Source of the DNA: Streptomyces iakyrus
Lineage (GTDB): Bacteria > Actinomycetota > Actinomycetes > Streptomycetales > Streptomycetaceae
Length of the DNA stretch: 64,000 nucleotides
Reading direction: 5' to 3'
Assembly (NCBI RefSeq): GCF_000717055.1
Contig: NZ_JNXI01000021.1
Span: 55,290 to 119,289, forward strand
Part shown: positions 32,642 through 40,733 of the stretch, piece by piece
Numbering within the stretch: the first letter of the stretch is position 1
Layout: every line of letters begins with the position of its first letter
Notes under the pieces: model-generated
What the model saw: the letters and a program-made list of their open reading frames with translations, nothing else
Database searches by the model: none
What the model was told of the DNA's origin: nothing
Position numbers and translations under genes: made by a program

Positions 32642-33601
32642 TCAGTCGTTCTCGGGGTGCGTGCCGGGCCCGTGGACGCCGGGGGACAGCGGCGTCGGCG
32701 ACAGCGCCGTGTCCTCCTCGCCCGGTTCCAGCAGGGTGTCCGCGGCGCCGACGATGAGGGGATCGGGTGTGCCGACCGCCTGCCGGTCCTTGCTGGCGTA
32801 GTCCACGCGCGACAGCAGACTGCGCATGGTCTCCAGCCGGGCGCGCCGCTTGTCGTTGCTCTTGACGACGGTCCAGGGGGCGTGGGCGGTGTCGGTGGCC
32901 CGGAACATGTCCACCTTCGCCTCGGTGTAGTCGTCCCAGAGGTCCAGGGAGGCCAGATCGGTGGGGGAGAGCTTCCACTGGCGCACCGGGTCGACCTGCC
33001 GGATCGCGAAGCGCGTGCGCTGCTCGGAGCGCGACACGGAGAACCAGAACTTCACCAGCAGGACGCCGTCGTCCACCAGCATCCTTTCGAAGTCCGGGCA
33101 CTGGCCGAGGAACCGCTCGTACTCGTCCTTGGAGCAGTAGCCCATCACCCGTTCCACGCCGGCCCGGTTGTACCAGGAGCGGTCGAAGAAGACGATCTCC
33201 CCGGCCGTCGGCAGATGCGCGATGTACCGCTGGAAGTACCACTGGCCCAGCTCGCGCTCGGTGGGCTTGTCCAGGGCGACCACGCGGGCGCCGCGCGGGT
33301 TGAGCCGTTCGGTGAGCCGCTGGATCGTGCCGCCCTTGCCCGCCGCGTCACGCCCCTCGCACACGACGACCACGCGGGCACCGGTGTCCTTGACCCACCG
33401 CTGGAGCTTGAGCAGCTCTATCTGCAGGATGCGCTTGGTCCGCTCGTACTCCTTGCGGCTCACCTTGCGGTCGTAGGGGTAGTTCTCCCGCCACGTCCGG
33501 ATGGGGCGCCCGTCCCCGTCCAGGACGATCGGCTGCTCTCTTCTGCTGGCGTCGACGGTCAGCCCGTCCAGCAGCTTGTCCGCGTCTTCGGCGCTCATCA
33601 C
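32642..33601 (-). CDS. ppk2: Polyphosphate kinase 2 family protein
   Basis: The 319-residue protein has a P-loop kinase core with Walker A GRDAAGKG (83-90), Walker B EIVFFDRSWYNR (Asp140), and a lid region GQCPDFERMLVDDGVLLVKFWFSVSRSEQRTRF. It closes with LWDDYTEAKVDMFRATDTAHAPWTVVKSNDKRRARLETMR. These are the landmarks of PPK2, which moves phosphate between polyphosphate and nucleotides. Class (ADP, AMP or both) cannot be set without alignment. The start is the first of two adjacent Met codons. It ends at a shared hairpin. Confidence 0.92.
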   Translation of the reverse strand: MMSAEDADKLLDGLTVDASRREQPIVLDGDGRPIRTWRENYPYDRKVSRKEYERTKRILQIELLKLQRWVKDTGARVVVVCEGRDAAGKGGTIQRLTERLNPRGARVVALDKPTERELGQWYFQRYIAHLPTAGEIVFFDRSWYNRAGVERVMGYCSKDEYERFLGQCPDFERMLVDDGVLLVKFWFSVSRSEQRTRFAIRQVDPVRQWKLSPTDLASLDLWDDYTEAKVDMFRATDTAHAPWTVVKSNDKRRARLETMRSLLSRVDYASKDRQAVGTPDPLIVGAADTLLEPGEEDTALSPTPLSPGVHGPGTHPEND

Positions 33602-33812
33602 TCGACTCCCCGTTCGGCTCGCACCCGCAGGTCAACGGTCTCACGTGTGCCCCGCCTGGCCGGTCCCATGTGAGCTCGGGGCCGGACGCCGGTGCCGCGC
33701 CGTCGTGGACGGCGTAGCCTCCTACCGGTCGCCGTCCCGCTCGTACGCGTGACGACCCGACTGCGCTGACGCACGGCCCTTGAGGAAGACCAGTTTCCGG
33801 CGAAAGGACCCG

Positions 33813-35360
33813 ATGAGGGTGTCGAGCATGCCCCGCACCAGCTCCCCCGTCACCAACCCCGTGATCCCCGGCTTCCATCCGGATCCGAGCATCTGCCGGG
33901 CCGGCGAGGACTACTACCTAGCGTGCTCCAGCTTCGAGTACTTCCCCGGCGTACCGATATTCCACAGCCGGGACCTGGTGCACTGGACCCAGATCGGCAA
34001 CGCGCTCGACCGGCCGGGCCAGCTGCGCCTGCCGCCCGCCACACCCTCCTCCGGGGGCATTTACGCCCCGACCCTGCGCCACCACGACGGGCGCTTCTGG
34101 CTGATCGTCACGAACGTGAGCGGCGACGGGAACCTGCTGTTCACGACCACCGACCCGGCCGGGCCCTGGTCCGACCCGATCCCGCTGCCCGGCGTGCACG
34201 GCATCGACCCCGACCTCGCCTGGGACGACGACGGCACCTGCTGGTGCACCACCGCCGGAGTCGGGCAGATCCGCATCGATCCCCACACCGGGGAGACGTT
34301 CGGCGAACGGCAGCCCCTCTGGTCCGGGGCCCCCGGCGCCAAGGCACCCGAAGCACCGCACCTGTACCACATCGGCGACTACTGGTACCTGCTCATCGCC
34401 GAGGGCGGCACCGAGCGGTGCCACGGCGTCTCGATCGCCCGCGGCCGCACCCCGCAGGGCCCCTTCGAGCCCTGCCCCGCCAACCCGGTCCTCACCCACC
34501 GGGGCACCGACCACCCGATCCAGAACACCGGCCACGCCGACCTGGTGGAGGGACCGGACGGCTCCTGGTGGATGGTCCTGCTCGGCGTCCGGCCGCACGG
34601 CGGCACGCCCGGCTGGCATGTACTGGGCCGCGAGACCTTCCTGGTGCCGGTGACCTGGTCCGAGGACTGGCCGGTCGTCGGCGAGCTCTCCACCGTCCTG
34701 GCCCCGCCCCCCTGGCCGCTGCGGGAGCCCGCGGCCCCGCCGGTCCGCGACGACTTCGACTCCGGTGAACTCGCCCCGGCCTGGGTCTCGTTGCGCTCCC
34801 GGCCCGCGGAGAACTGCACCACGAAGGAACGGGCCGGCTGGCTGAGCCTCCGCGCGGCGGGCGGGTCGCTCGACGACCCCGAGGTCACCTTCGTGGGCCG
34901 CCGCCAGCAGCACGTGTCGTGCCGCGCGCGGGTTCTGGTGGACCCGGCGGAGGGACGCGGAGGCCTGGCCGTCCGTTTCGACGAGGAGCACCACTACGAG
35001 ATCGAGGTGACGCCGGGCGAGGTGCGCGTCCTGACGCGCGTCGGCCCGTTCCGCTCGCAGGTGGCGTCCCGTGCGACGGGTGCCGGCCCGGTGGTGCTGA
35101 GGATCGAGACGGCGGTCACCGGCCAGGTCAGTGACGCGCGCCAGGGGCCGGACACCGTCTCCCTCGGCATCGAGGACCCGCAGGGCGCCTTCACCGCACT
35201 CGCCGCGCTCGACGGCCGGTACCTGTCCACCGAGGTCGCCGGCGGCTTCACCGGCCGCGTCATCGGCGTGTACGCCGCCGCGGGCACCGTCCACTTCGAC
35301 TGGTTCGACTACGAGCCGGCCGGCCCCGACGAGCCGGACCGGACGGGCTCCGCGGACTGA
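33813..35360 (+). CDS. Glycoside hydrolase family 43 beta-xylosidase/arabinofuranosidase, cytoplasmic
   Basis: The 515-residue protein has the GH43 five-blade propeller with NPVIPGFHPDPSIC (catalytic base Asp24), HGIDPDLAWDDDG (Asp132) and KAPEAPHLY (acid Glu180). A C-terminal beta-sandwich of the DUF1349/GH43_C2 type starts around VRDDFDSGELAPAWVSLR. No signal peptide is present, so it probably cleaves short xylo-oligosaccharides inside the cell. The ATG at 33813 follows AAAGGA. It has no sugar transporter beside it and differs from the secreted GH43 at 36221. Exact linkage is not known. Confidence 0.9.
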   Translation: MRVSSMPRTSSPVTNPVIPGFHPDPSICRAGEDYYLACSSFEYFPGVPIFHSRDLVHWTQIGNALDRPGQLRLPPATPSSGGIYAPTLRHHDGRFWLIVTNVSGDGNLLFTTTDPAGPWSDPIPLPGVHGIDPDLAWDDDGTCWCTTAGVGQIRIDPHTGETFGERQPLWSGAPGAKAPEAPHLYHIGDYWYLLIAEGGTERCHGVSIARGRTPQGPFEPCPANPVLTHRGTDHPIQNTGHADLVEGPDGSWWMVLLGVRPHGGTPGWHVLGRETFLVPVTWSEDWPVVGELSTVLAPPPWPLREPAAPPVRDDFDSGELAPAWVSLRSRPAENCTTKERAGWLSLRAAGGSLDDPEVTFVGRRQQHVSCRARVLVDPAEGRGGLAVRFDEEHHYEIEVTPGEVRVLTRVGPFRSQVASRATGAGPVVLRIETAVTGQVSDARQGPDTVSLGIEDPQGAFTALAALDGRYLSTEVAGGFTGRVIGVYAAAGTVHFDWFDYEPAGPDEPDRTGSAD

Positions 35361-35376
35361 GGACGGGCCCGGCCGC

Positions 35377-36117
35377 TCAGAGGGCGGTGCCCGTCTCCTC
35401 GGCCAGGGCCCGCACGAGGCGGTCCTGGAACGCCTCGTCGTGAACGGCGCGATGCGGCTGCAACCGCCGGCCGTGGTACCAGTACCCGCCGGCGGTCAGG
35501 GCCTCCGGGGCGTCGCTCGACGCCAGCCACTCCTGCGTCTGGTGGCCGAGCTCCAGGTCGTCCGGCGCGTTCGGCCCGCCCATCCTCGTCGGCACCCAGC
35601 CGGGGTCCACGGCGTTGCTCAGCACTCCGGGGCGCAGCCGGGCGACCGCGGTCGCCAGGGTCGTCACGAAGAGCTTGCTGTCGGCGTACGACCCGGGGCT
35701 CCCGCCCCGCCAGTCGGCCCTGTCCAGCGACGACGGGTCCCCGCCGAGGTGCGAGTTGCTGCTCAGGTACACCAGCCGGCGCGGCCCGCGCAGCAGGGCG
35801 GTCAGCAGATAGGGCGCGATGATGTTGACGGGCATGACGGCCCGTCCGCTCCACACCCCGGCATTGTGGATGACGGCGTCGAGCGGCGGCGATGCGTTCA
35901 GTTCCTCGGCGATGCGCAGCACGGCGTCACGCTCGGCGAAGTCGCCCACCACGATCTGGGCTCCGCGGTCGGCGAACCGGCCGAGCGCCGCCGCCCGTTC
36001 CTGGTTCCGGGCGTGCACCACCACGTCGTGGCCCGCGACCAGCAGCGCCCGGGCCGCGGCCCGCCCCAGCCCGTCCGCGGACCCGGTCACCAGGATCCGG
36101 CTCCGTGCTCCTCGCAT
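35377..36117 (-). CDS. Short-chain dehydrogenase/reductase (SDR)
   Basis: The 246-residue protein has the classical SDR fold: ILVTGSADGLGRAAARALL (TGxxxGxG), DAVIHNAGVWSGR (NAG), YLSSNSHLGG (catalytic Ser region) and SPGSYADSKLFVTT (catalytic YxxxK). The DPGWVPTRMGG turn closes the active site. The ATG at 36117 has AAGGAGG ten bases upstream. It lies between two polysaccharide genes but in the direction opposite to the upstream GH43. The substrate is unknown. Confidence 0.9.
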   Translation of the reverse strand: MRGARSRILVTGSADGLGRAAARALLVAGHDVVVHARNQERAAALGRFADRGAQIVVGDFAERDAVLRIAEELNASPPLDAVIHNAGVWSGRAVMPVNIIAPYLLTALLRGPRRLVYLSSNSHLGGDPSSLDRADWRGGSPGSYADSKLFVTTLATAVARLRPGVLSNAVDPGWVPTRMGGPNAPDDLELGHQTQEWLASSDAPEALTAGGYWYHGRRLQPHRAVHDEAFQDRLVRALAEETGTAL

Positions 36118-36220
36118 GAGACTGCCTCCTTCGGCCGGATGCATGCCCCGCGAGGAGACACGCACCGGATCACACGGCTGTTGGGCCCGGGCACCCGACG
36201 TGGCCGCCGACCGCCGGCTC

Positions 36221-37597
36221 TCAGTAGCCGACGCGGAACGTCGCGTCCTGCCGGCCGGTCGTCGTGGAGACCGGGTCGATGCGCAGAGCGTAGTCGGCGT
36301 GGCGGAGGTAGCGGGTCGGGTTGTTGTGCGACCGGAACGAGGACCAGGTGGCGTCCGCCAGGCCCGCCGTGCGGTGGAAGGTCGCGTCCGCGGCGAACGT
36401 CGGCGTGTTGTCGTCGACGTCGAGGCGCAGGGCGTAGTTGTAGTGCCGAAGGTAACGGGTGGGGTGGCTGACGGACCGGAAGGAAACCCCGGAGCTGTCG
36501 GCGAGCCCCGGGACCAGGGTCCACAGCGAGTCCTTGTACGGCTCGATCGGGTACTCGTCGATCCGGCCCAGGTAGTCGGCGTGGCGGACGTAGCGGGACG
36601 GGTAGTTGTACGACTTGAGCCGGTTCCAGGCCGGCGCGCCCCACTTCGCGAGCAGGTTGTCGTACTCGGCCGTGGTGATCGTCGCGATGCCGCAGTGCTT
36701 GGAGTTGACCGGCTGCGTGTACGTCCGCTGGTCGAGGGCCGTCCAGGTGCCGGAGGCGAGGTTCGTGGACTGCCAGGCGTAGAACACGCCGTTGGGCGTA
36801 TAGGTGTCGCCCCACAGCCACCAGGTGCCGGAGGTCAGCGACTTCACCACGGTCGGCGCCTCGGTGCCGCCGTGCGCCACGCCGGTGCCGAACTCGGTGA
36901 AGCTGCCCGGGTTCAGGGTGGTGGATCTGGCGGCCACCAGCGTCTGATTCTTCTTGAAGTAGAGGTAGTTGTAGCCGTTCACGCCGACGGCCATGTCACC
37001 GTCGATGACGTCGTAGCCGGGGTCGAAGAACACCTGCGGGGCGGAGGCGGTTACGAAGTCGGTCGTGTAGTTGACCATGATCACGTTGTGGCCGCTGGAG
37101 TTGACCGAGGAGTAGATCACGGCGTACTGCCGCCGGCCCGCGTCCCAGAACGCCTCGGGCGCCCAGCTGTGGGTGGCCATGTCGTGCAGCTTCAGTCGCC
37201 GGTAGCCGGTGAAGGTGCGCAGGTCGGCCGAGTCCCAGACGTGGATGTACTGGCTGTTGTAGTTCCAGTCGGTGCCCTTGAGGTCGGTGGCGAGCACGAC
37301 GAACGTGCCGTCCTGCTTGCGCATCAGGAACGGGTCCCGCAGCCCGAGCGCCCCCGCCGTTGGGGTGACCAGGGGGTTGTTCTGGTTGAGCGGCGTCCAG
37401 TTGAGCCCGTCGGGGCTGACGGCGAGGTGCAGGCCGTAGTCGGTGCCGTCGCCGAGTCTGGTCGACTCGGTGAAGTAGACCATGGCGTACGCCGAGTCGG
37501 CGGCGTGCGCGGTACCGCTGCCGAGGGCCAGGGCGAGCGGCACGGCGGCGCTCATGCCGAGGAAACCGCGGCGGGAGAGGTGGGGGTTTGCGCTCAT
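36221..37597 (-). CDS. Tat-secreted GH43-like enzyme with AbfB-type carbohydrate-binding repeats
   Basis: The 458-residue protein has a Tat signal (HLSRRGFLGMSAAVPLALALGSGTAHA). A five-blade propeller-like region follows, with GALGLRDPFLMRK (Asp), THSWAPEAFWD (Glu) and IDGDMAVGV. From about residue 330 the AbfB (CBM42) beta-trefoil begins, with three similar motifs: SYNYPSRYVRHADYLG, SVSHPTRYLRHYNYAL and SHNNPTRYLRHADYAL. AbfB domains bind arabinofuranose side chains. It should act outside the cell on arabinoxylan or arabinan. A palindrome of a type known upstream of Streptomyces xylanase genes lies at 37708-37719. Confidence 0.88.
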   Translation of the reverse strand: MSANPHLSRRGFLGMSAAVPLALALGSGTAHAADSAYAMVYFTESTRLGDGTDYGLHLAVSPDGLNWTPLNQNNPLVTPTAGALGLRDPFLMRKQDGTFVVLATDLKGTDWNYNSQYIHVWDSADLRTFTGYRRLKLHDMATHSWAPEAFWDAGRRQYAVIYSSVNSSGHNVIMVNYTTDFVTASAPQVFFDPGYDVIDGDMAVGVNGYNYLYFKKNQTLVAARSTTLNPGSFTEFGTGVAHGGTEAPTVVKSLTSGTWWLWGDTYTPNGVFYAWQSTNLASGTWTALDQRTYTQPVNSKHCGIATITTAEYDNLLAKWGAPAWNRLKSYNYPSRYVRHADYLGRIDEYPIEPYKDSLWTLVPGLADSSGVSFRSVSHPTRYLRHYNYALRLDVDDNTPTFAADATFHRTAGLADATWSSFRSHNNPTRYLRHADYALRIDPVSTTTGRQDATFRVGY

Positions 37598-37707
37598 CGT
37601 GGTCTCCAAGGAGGCGAGGGTGCCGGACGGCCGCTCTGCCGGGCGGAGTCGGGGAGGGCCGGTCCCCTGTCCGGCTCCGGGAGGGGGCTGCGCTTCACCG
37701 CACTTGA

Positions 37708-37729
37708 TCGAAATTTCGAACAACGTTCG
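37708..37729 (-). promoter_or_regulatory. Overlapping palindromes upstream of the secreted GH43
   Basis: TCGAAATTTCGA (37708-37719) overlaps CGAAC-AAC-GTTCG (37717-37729). The first resembles the CGAAACTTTCG palindrome reported for xylanase genes of Streptomyces, lacking only the central base. It is an AT-rich island 111 bases before the gene, a plausible LacI-family operator. Confidence 0.55.
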
Positions 37730-37843
37730 TGTTGCCGGATGGGACCGTAGGGCCGCCGCAGCACCACCGTCAATACTCGTGCTCGCCCTGCCGCGAACGC
37801 AGGGCCGGCGACCGCTCGCTTCGTGCCCTTGCCTGTACGGCTG

Positions 37844-38242
37844 TTACGGGCGGGGGCGCCCCTGGATCTGCATCCCGGGTCGGCGACGGTGGACCGTCAC
37901 GTACGTCAGGCCGCTCTCGCCGGCGGTCACGTTGCGGACGCTGCCGTGCGGCAGCCAGACGAGGCTGCCGGGCTCCACCGGGTGCGGGCCGTCCGCGGCG
38001 CCGAGCGTGCCGTCGCCGGTGACGACGAGCAGAAGGACGTCGAGGTCGGGTTCGGCGTGGGTGCCGATGGAGCCGCGGGGCGGGACGCGGATGAGGTTGG
38101 CGTCCAGTTGGCGGCCGGGCTCGGCAAGGCGCCACAGGGCGCCGGCCGATCCCGGGGCGGTCGCCGCGAGCGACTCGGTGTTGCCCAGGATCCGCGGAAC
38201 GGGAGCGTCGCCCGCGCCGGGGAACCCCTCCGTGTCCGTCAT
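37844..38242 (-). CDS. Cupin-domain protein
   Basis: The 132-residue protein has the double cupin motifs GSIGTHAEPDLDVLLLVVTGDGTLGAADG and PGSLVWLPHGSVRNVTAG. One His and acidic residues are placed as in metal-binding cupins, but a second His of the first motif is missing (GTHAEPDLD), so metal binding is uncertain. There is no signal peptide. It stands alone between the secreted GH43 and the glpF remnant. Function unknown. Confidence 0.8.
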   Translation of the reverse strand: MTDTEGFPGAGDAPVPRILGNTESLAATAPGSAGALWRLAEPGRQLDANLIRVPPRGSIGTHAEPDLDVLLLVVTGDGTLGAADGPHPVEPGSLVWLPHGSVRNVTAGESGLTYVTVHRRRPGMQIQGRPRP

Positions 38243-38368
38243 GATCCTGCCACCGTCCGATTCGGGCCTGCCCTGGGCCGGTTCACCTGTCCGGCAGGCG
38301 ATCCGCACCGCTCACGGGCGGATGCCCCGAGGAATCTAGCACCGGCCCTCGCTCCGGCCGGTGCCCGG

Positions 38369-38521
38369 TCACTCCTCGTCGGACGTGGTGGGGCGCGTCC
38401 GCCCGGGCTCCGGTGCCTCGCCCTGCTGCGCGCGGGCGTGCAGCACGTCCCCGATGAACAGGTCGTACACCGGCACGCCGATCACACCACCCACGAGGGG
38501 CCCGACGATCGGGATCGAGCG
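38369..38521 (-). pseudogene. 3' remnant of a glycerol facilitator (glpF) gene
   Basis: Reading the minus strand gives SIPIVGPLVGGVIGVPVYDLFIGDVLHARAQQGE and a normal stop at 38369-38371. This is the final transmembrane helix and tail of a GlpF/aquaporin protein (IPIVGPL-GG-x-YDLFIGDVLHAR). Upstream, at 38522-38524, there is an in-frame TAG, and the homology stops at the same point, only 15 bases from the stop codon of the regulator. The remaining ~240 residues of GlpF are gone. It is a deletion scar and cannot make a functional channel. Confidence 0.82.
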
Positions 38522-38536
38522 CTACGACTGCGATCC

Positions 38537-39292
38537 TCACTGGCCCCCGGGCGTCTCGTCCGCTGCGGCCTCGGTCTCGCCCGTGCCCAGCCGGACGCAG
38601 CATTCCCCCGGTTCCGGCGCCAGCACCGCGCGGACGCCGTTGACTTCGAGGCCGCCGAGGTAGCCGCTGAGGAACGCGTGGTTCATGCCGCACACCAGGT
38701 CCGGAGCCTTCGCGGCCAGTGGGTGGAAGGGGCAGTTGCGCAGCCGGAGCCGGGTCGGGGTCTCCCGCACGGGCTCGTAGCCGTACTGGTCCAGCAGGCG
38801 CTCGCAGGTGGTCAGGCCGCGCTCGGGGCCCAGCCGGCCCGGGCGGGTCTCCTGCCGTGCGGCCTCGCCCACCTGCCGGCCGTGCTCCTGCGCGGCACGC
38901 ATCGCCGCCTGCGTGGCGTTCTCGCCGGCGCGCTCGGTGAGCACCGCGTCCAGGAGCAACTCCGCCAGGAGCTCGTGGCGCCGGTCGGGGATGTTCAGCG
39001 TGATCTGGGCGTCGGTGGGCTCGTACACCTTCGGCTGCCTGCCGACCTTGCGGGTGCCGCCCGGTGTCTCGTAGCGGGCGCGCAGCAGGCCCGCGTCGAC
39101 CAGCTTGTCGAGGTGGAAGGCCGCGAGTTTGCGGGAGATGCCGACGCTGGCGGCGGCCTCGTCGCGGGTGACGGCGCGCCGGGCCCGCCGGATGAAGGTG
39201 AACATGCGCCGGCGTGAGTCCTCGCTCAGGACGCTGACGGAGTCGATGGCGCTGCCGGCCGGGTCGGCCTGCGCGGGCGGGTCGGAAGCCAC
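38537..39292 (-). CDS. ArsR-like HTH regulator with a C-terminal cysteine cluster
   Basis: The 251-residue protein has a winged helix-turn-helix at about residues 23-75 (SRRRMFTFIRRARRAVTRDEAAASVGISRKLAAFHLDKLVDAGLL). A longer C-terminal part holds Cys187, Cys201 and the pair Cys231-Cys232 in NCPFHPLA...DLVCGMNHAF...GECCVRL. The C-x13-C-x29-CC spacing recalls the Fe-S or metal-sensing SufR-type regulators, though this is not proven. The GTG at 39292 is the start closest to the domain. It lies beside the glpF scar, which may be part of a lost target operon. Confidence 0.8.
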   Translation of the reverse strand: MASDPPAQADPAGSAIDSVSVLSEDSRRRMFTFIRRARRAVTRDEAAASVGISRKLAAFHLDKLVDAGLLRARYETPGGTRKVGRQPKVYEPTDAQITLNIPDRRHELLAELLLDAVLTERAGENATQAAMRAAQEHGRQVGEAARQETRPGRLGPERGLTTCERLLDQYGYEPVRETPTRLRLRNCPFHPLAAKAPDLVCGMNHAFLSGYLGGLEVNGVRAVLAPEPGECCVRLGTGETEAAADETPGGQ

Positions 39293-39412
39293 GGGACAAC
39301 CGTAACTCCTACCCCCATGGGAGCGAGAGCTCTTCCGGCGCTCCGTTCTGCACCACTTGACGTCCGCGTGGAATAAAGGAAACACTCATTGGTGAAACTC
39401 CTGGAGGTTCTC

Positions 39413-39961
39413 ATGGTCACAGAGCCACAGCTTCAGGCGAAGCGCCCCGTCAGCGCCCCGCTCGCCGGGCCGTACGGTCATCCGTTCCACCCGATCCTGG
39501 TGACCGTGCCGATCGGGGCCTGGGTCACCAGCCTGGTGTTCGACATCGCCTCCCGCATCGTCGGCAGCCCGGGCTTCCTGACCCAGGCCTCGGAGTGGCT
39601 GATCGCGGTCGGGGTGATCGGTGCCCTGCTGGCGGCCCTCACCGGATTCCTCGACCTGCTCGTCCTTCCCCGAGTGACCCCGGCCTTCCGCACCGCCCTG
39701 GTCCACATGACGCTGAACCTCCTGGTCACCGGCGCCTACGTGGTGAACTTCCTGTGGCGCTACGGCCACCACACCGACGGCGTCAGGGTCGGCGTCGGCC
39801 AACTCGTCCTGTCCGCCGTGAGCGTGGCGGTCCTGGGCCTCTCGGGCTACCTGGGCGGCAAGCTCGCGTACCGCTACGGCGTCCGCGTCGCCGACGAGAA
39901 CACCCAGGCCGAGGGATACCGGCCCGGTCGCGGCGCAAGCCGCTCCCGCCCCTCCGTGTGA
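39413..39961 (+). CDS. DUF2231 membrane protein
   Basis: The 182-residue protein starts MVTEPQLQAKRPVSAPLAGPYGHPFHPILVTVPIGAWVTSLVFDIASRI, the GHPFHPILVTVPIG opening of DUF2231. It has four membrane helices and a His-containing H-x-x-H site near the start. The ATG at 39413 has GGAGG five bases upstream. It is divergent from the HTH regulator and lies 79 bases ahead of folE. Function unknown; the His pair suggests a heme or metal site. Confidence 0.82.
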   Translation: MVTEPQLQAKRPVSAPLAGPYGHPFHPILVTVPIGAWVTSLVFDIASRIVGSPGFLTQASEWLIAVGVIGALLAALTGFLDLLVLPRVTPAFRTALVHMTLNLLVTGAYVVNFLWRYGHHTDGVRVGVGQLVLSAVSVAVLGLSGYLGGKLAYRYGVRVADENTQAEGYRPGRGASRSRPSV

Positions 39962-40040
39962 CCCCGTACGGCGCACCCGCCCGGCCGGGCGGGCGCCCCG
40001 GTCCTCCTCCTCACCGCCCTCGCCATCGGAGATTGCCGAC

Positions 40041-40697
40041 ATGACCGAATTCCCCGCCCAGACCTCGCTCGGGAGCGACCTCCTCGACCAGGAGACGACA
40101 GCGCCCGCACGGCCCGCCCTGCGGGTGGTCCACGAATCCGACGGGATCGACCTGGCCGCCGCGGAGGCCGCGGCGGCCAGCTTCCTCGACGCCCTCGGCA
40201 TCGACACCGCCTCGGAGAGCCTGCGCGGCACGCCCGGCCGGATGGCCCGCGCCTACGCCGAGCTCTTCAGCCCGCGCCCCTTCGACCTGACCACCTTCCC
40301 CAACGACGAGGGCTACGACGAACTCGTCCTCGCCCGGCGCATCCCCGTCCGGACCGTCTGCGAGCACCATCTGCTGCCGGTGGTCGGTGTCGCGCACGTC
40401 GGCTACCTGCCCGGGGCCCGCATCCTGGGCCTGTCCAAGCTGGCGCGCGTCGTCGAGTACTTCGCCTGCCGCCCGCAGGTACAGGAACGCCTGACCAAGC
40501 AGGTCGCCGACTGGCTTCAGGCGCATCTGGAACCCAAGGGTGTCGGCGTGGTCATCGAGGCGGAGCACTCCTGCATGACGCTGCGCGGCGTGCAGGCCAC
40601 CGGCTCCGACACCCTGACCTCCACCCTGCTCGGCCTCCTTCGCTCCGACGCCCGCTCCCGCAGCGAGTTCCTCGCCCTGACGCGTGTGACCTCCTGA
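40041..40697 (+). CDS. folE: GTP cyclohydrolase I
   Basis: The 218-residue enzyme converts GTP to dihydroneopterin triphosphate, the first step of folate and pterin synthesis. Zinc ligands Cys107 and His110 in RTVCEHHLLP and Cys178 in EHSCMTLRGV are present. So are LGLSKLARVVEYFACRPQVQERLT (substrate pocket) and the decamer-forming C-terminus. No other folate genes are near, so it may be a second copy or serve another pterin. The ATG is at 40041. The gene converges on a PLP decarboxylase. Confidence 0.93.
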   Translation: MTEFPAQTSLGSDLLDQETTAPARPALRVVHESDGIDLAAAEAAAASFLDALGIDTASESLRGTPGRMARAYAELFSPRPFDLTTFPNDEGYDELVLARRIPVRTVCEHHLLPVVGVAHVGYLPGARILGLSKLARVVEYFACRPQVQERLTKQVADWLQAHLEPKGVGVVIEAEHSCMTLRGVQATGSDTLTSTLLGLLRSDARSRSEFLALTRVTS

Positions 40698-40733
40698 CGG
40701 AGGAGCCGCGCCCGGGCCCGCCGTGGCCGGGGA

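Noticed and set aside
35360..35377. Short GACGGGC/GCCCGTC repeat (35362-35392) as a terminator
   Set aside because: Seven-base arms with a 17-base spacer in GC-rich DNA are expected by chance; support is too weak.
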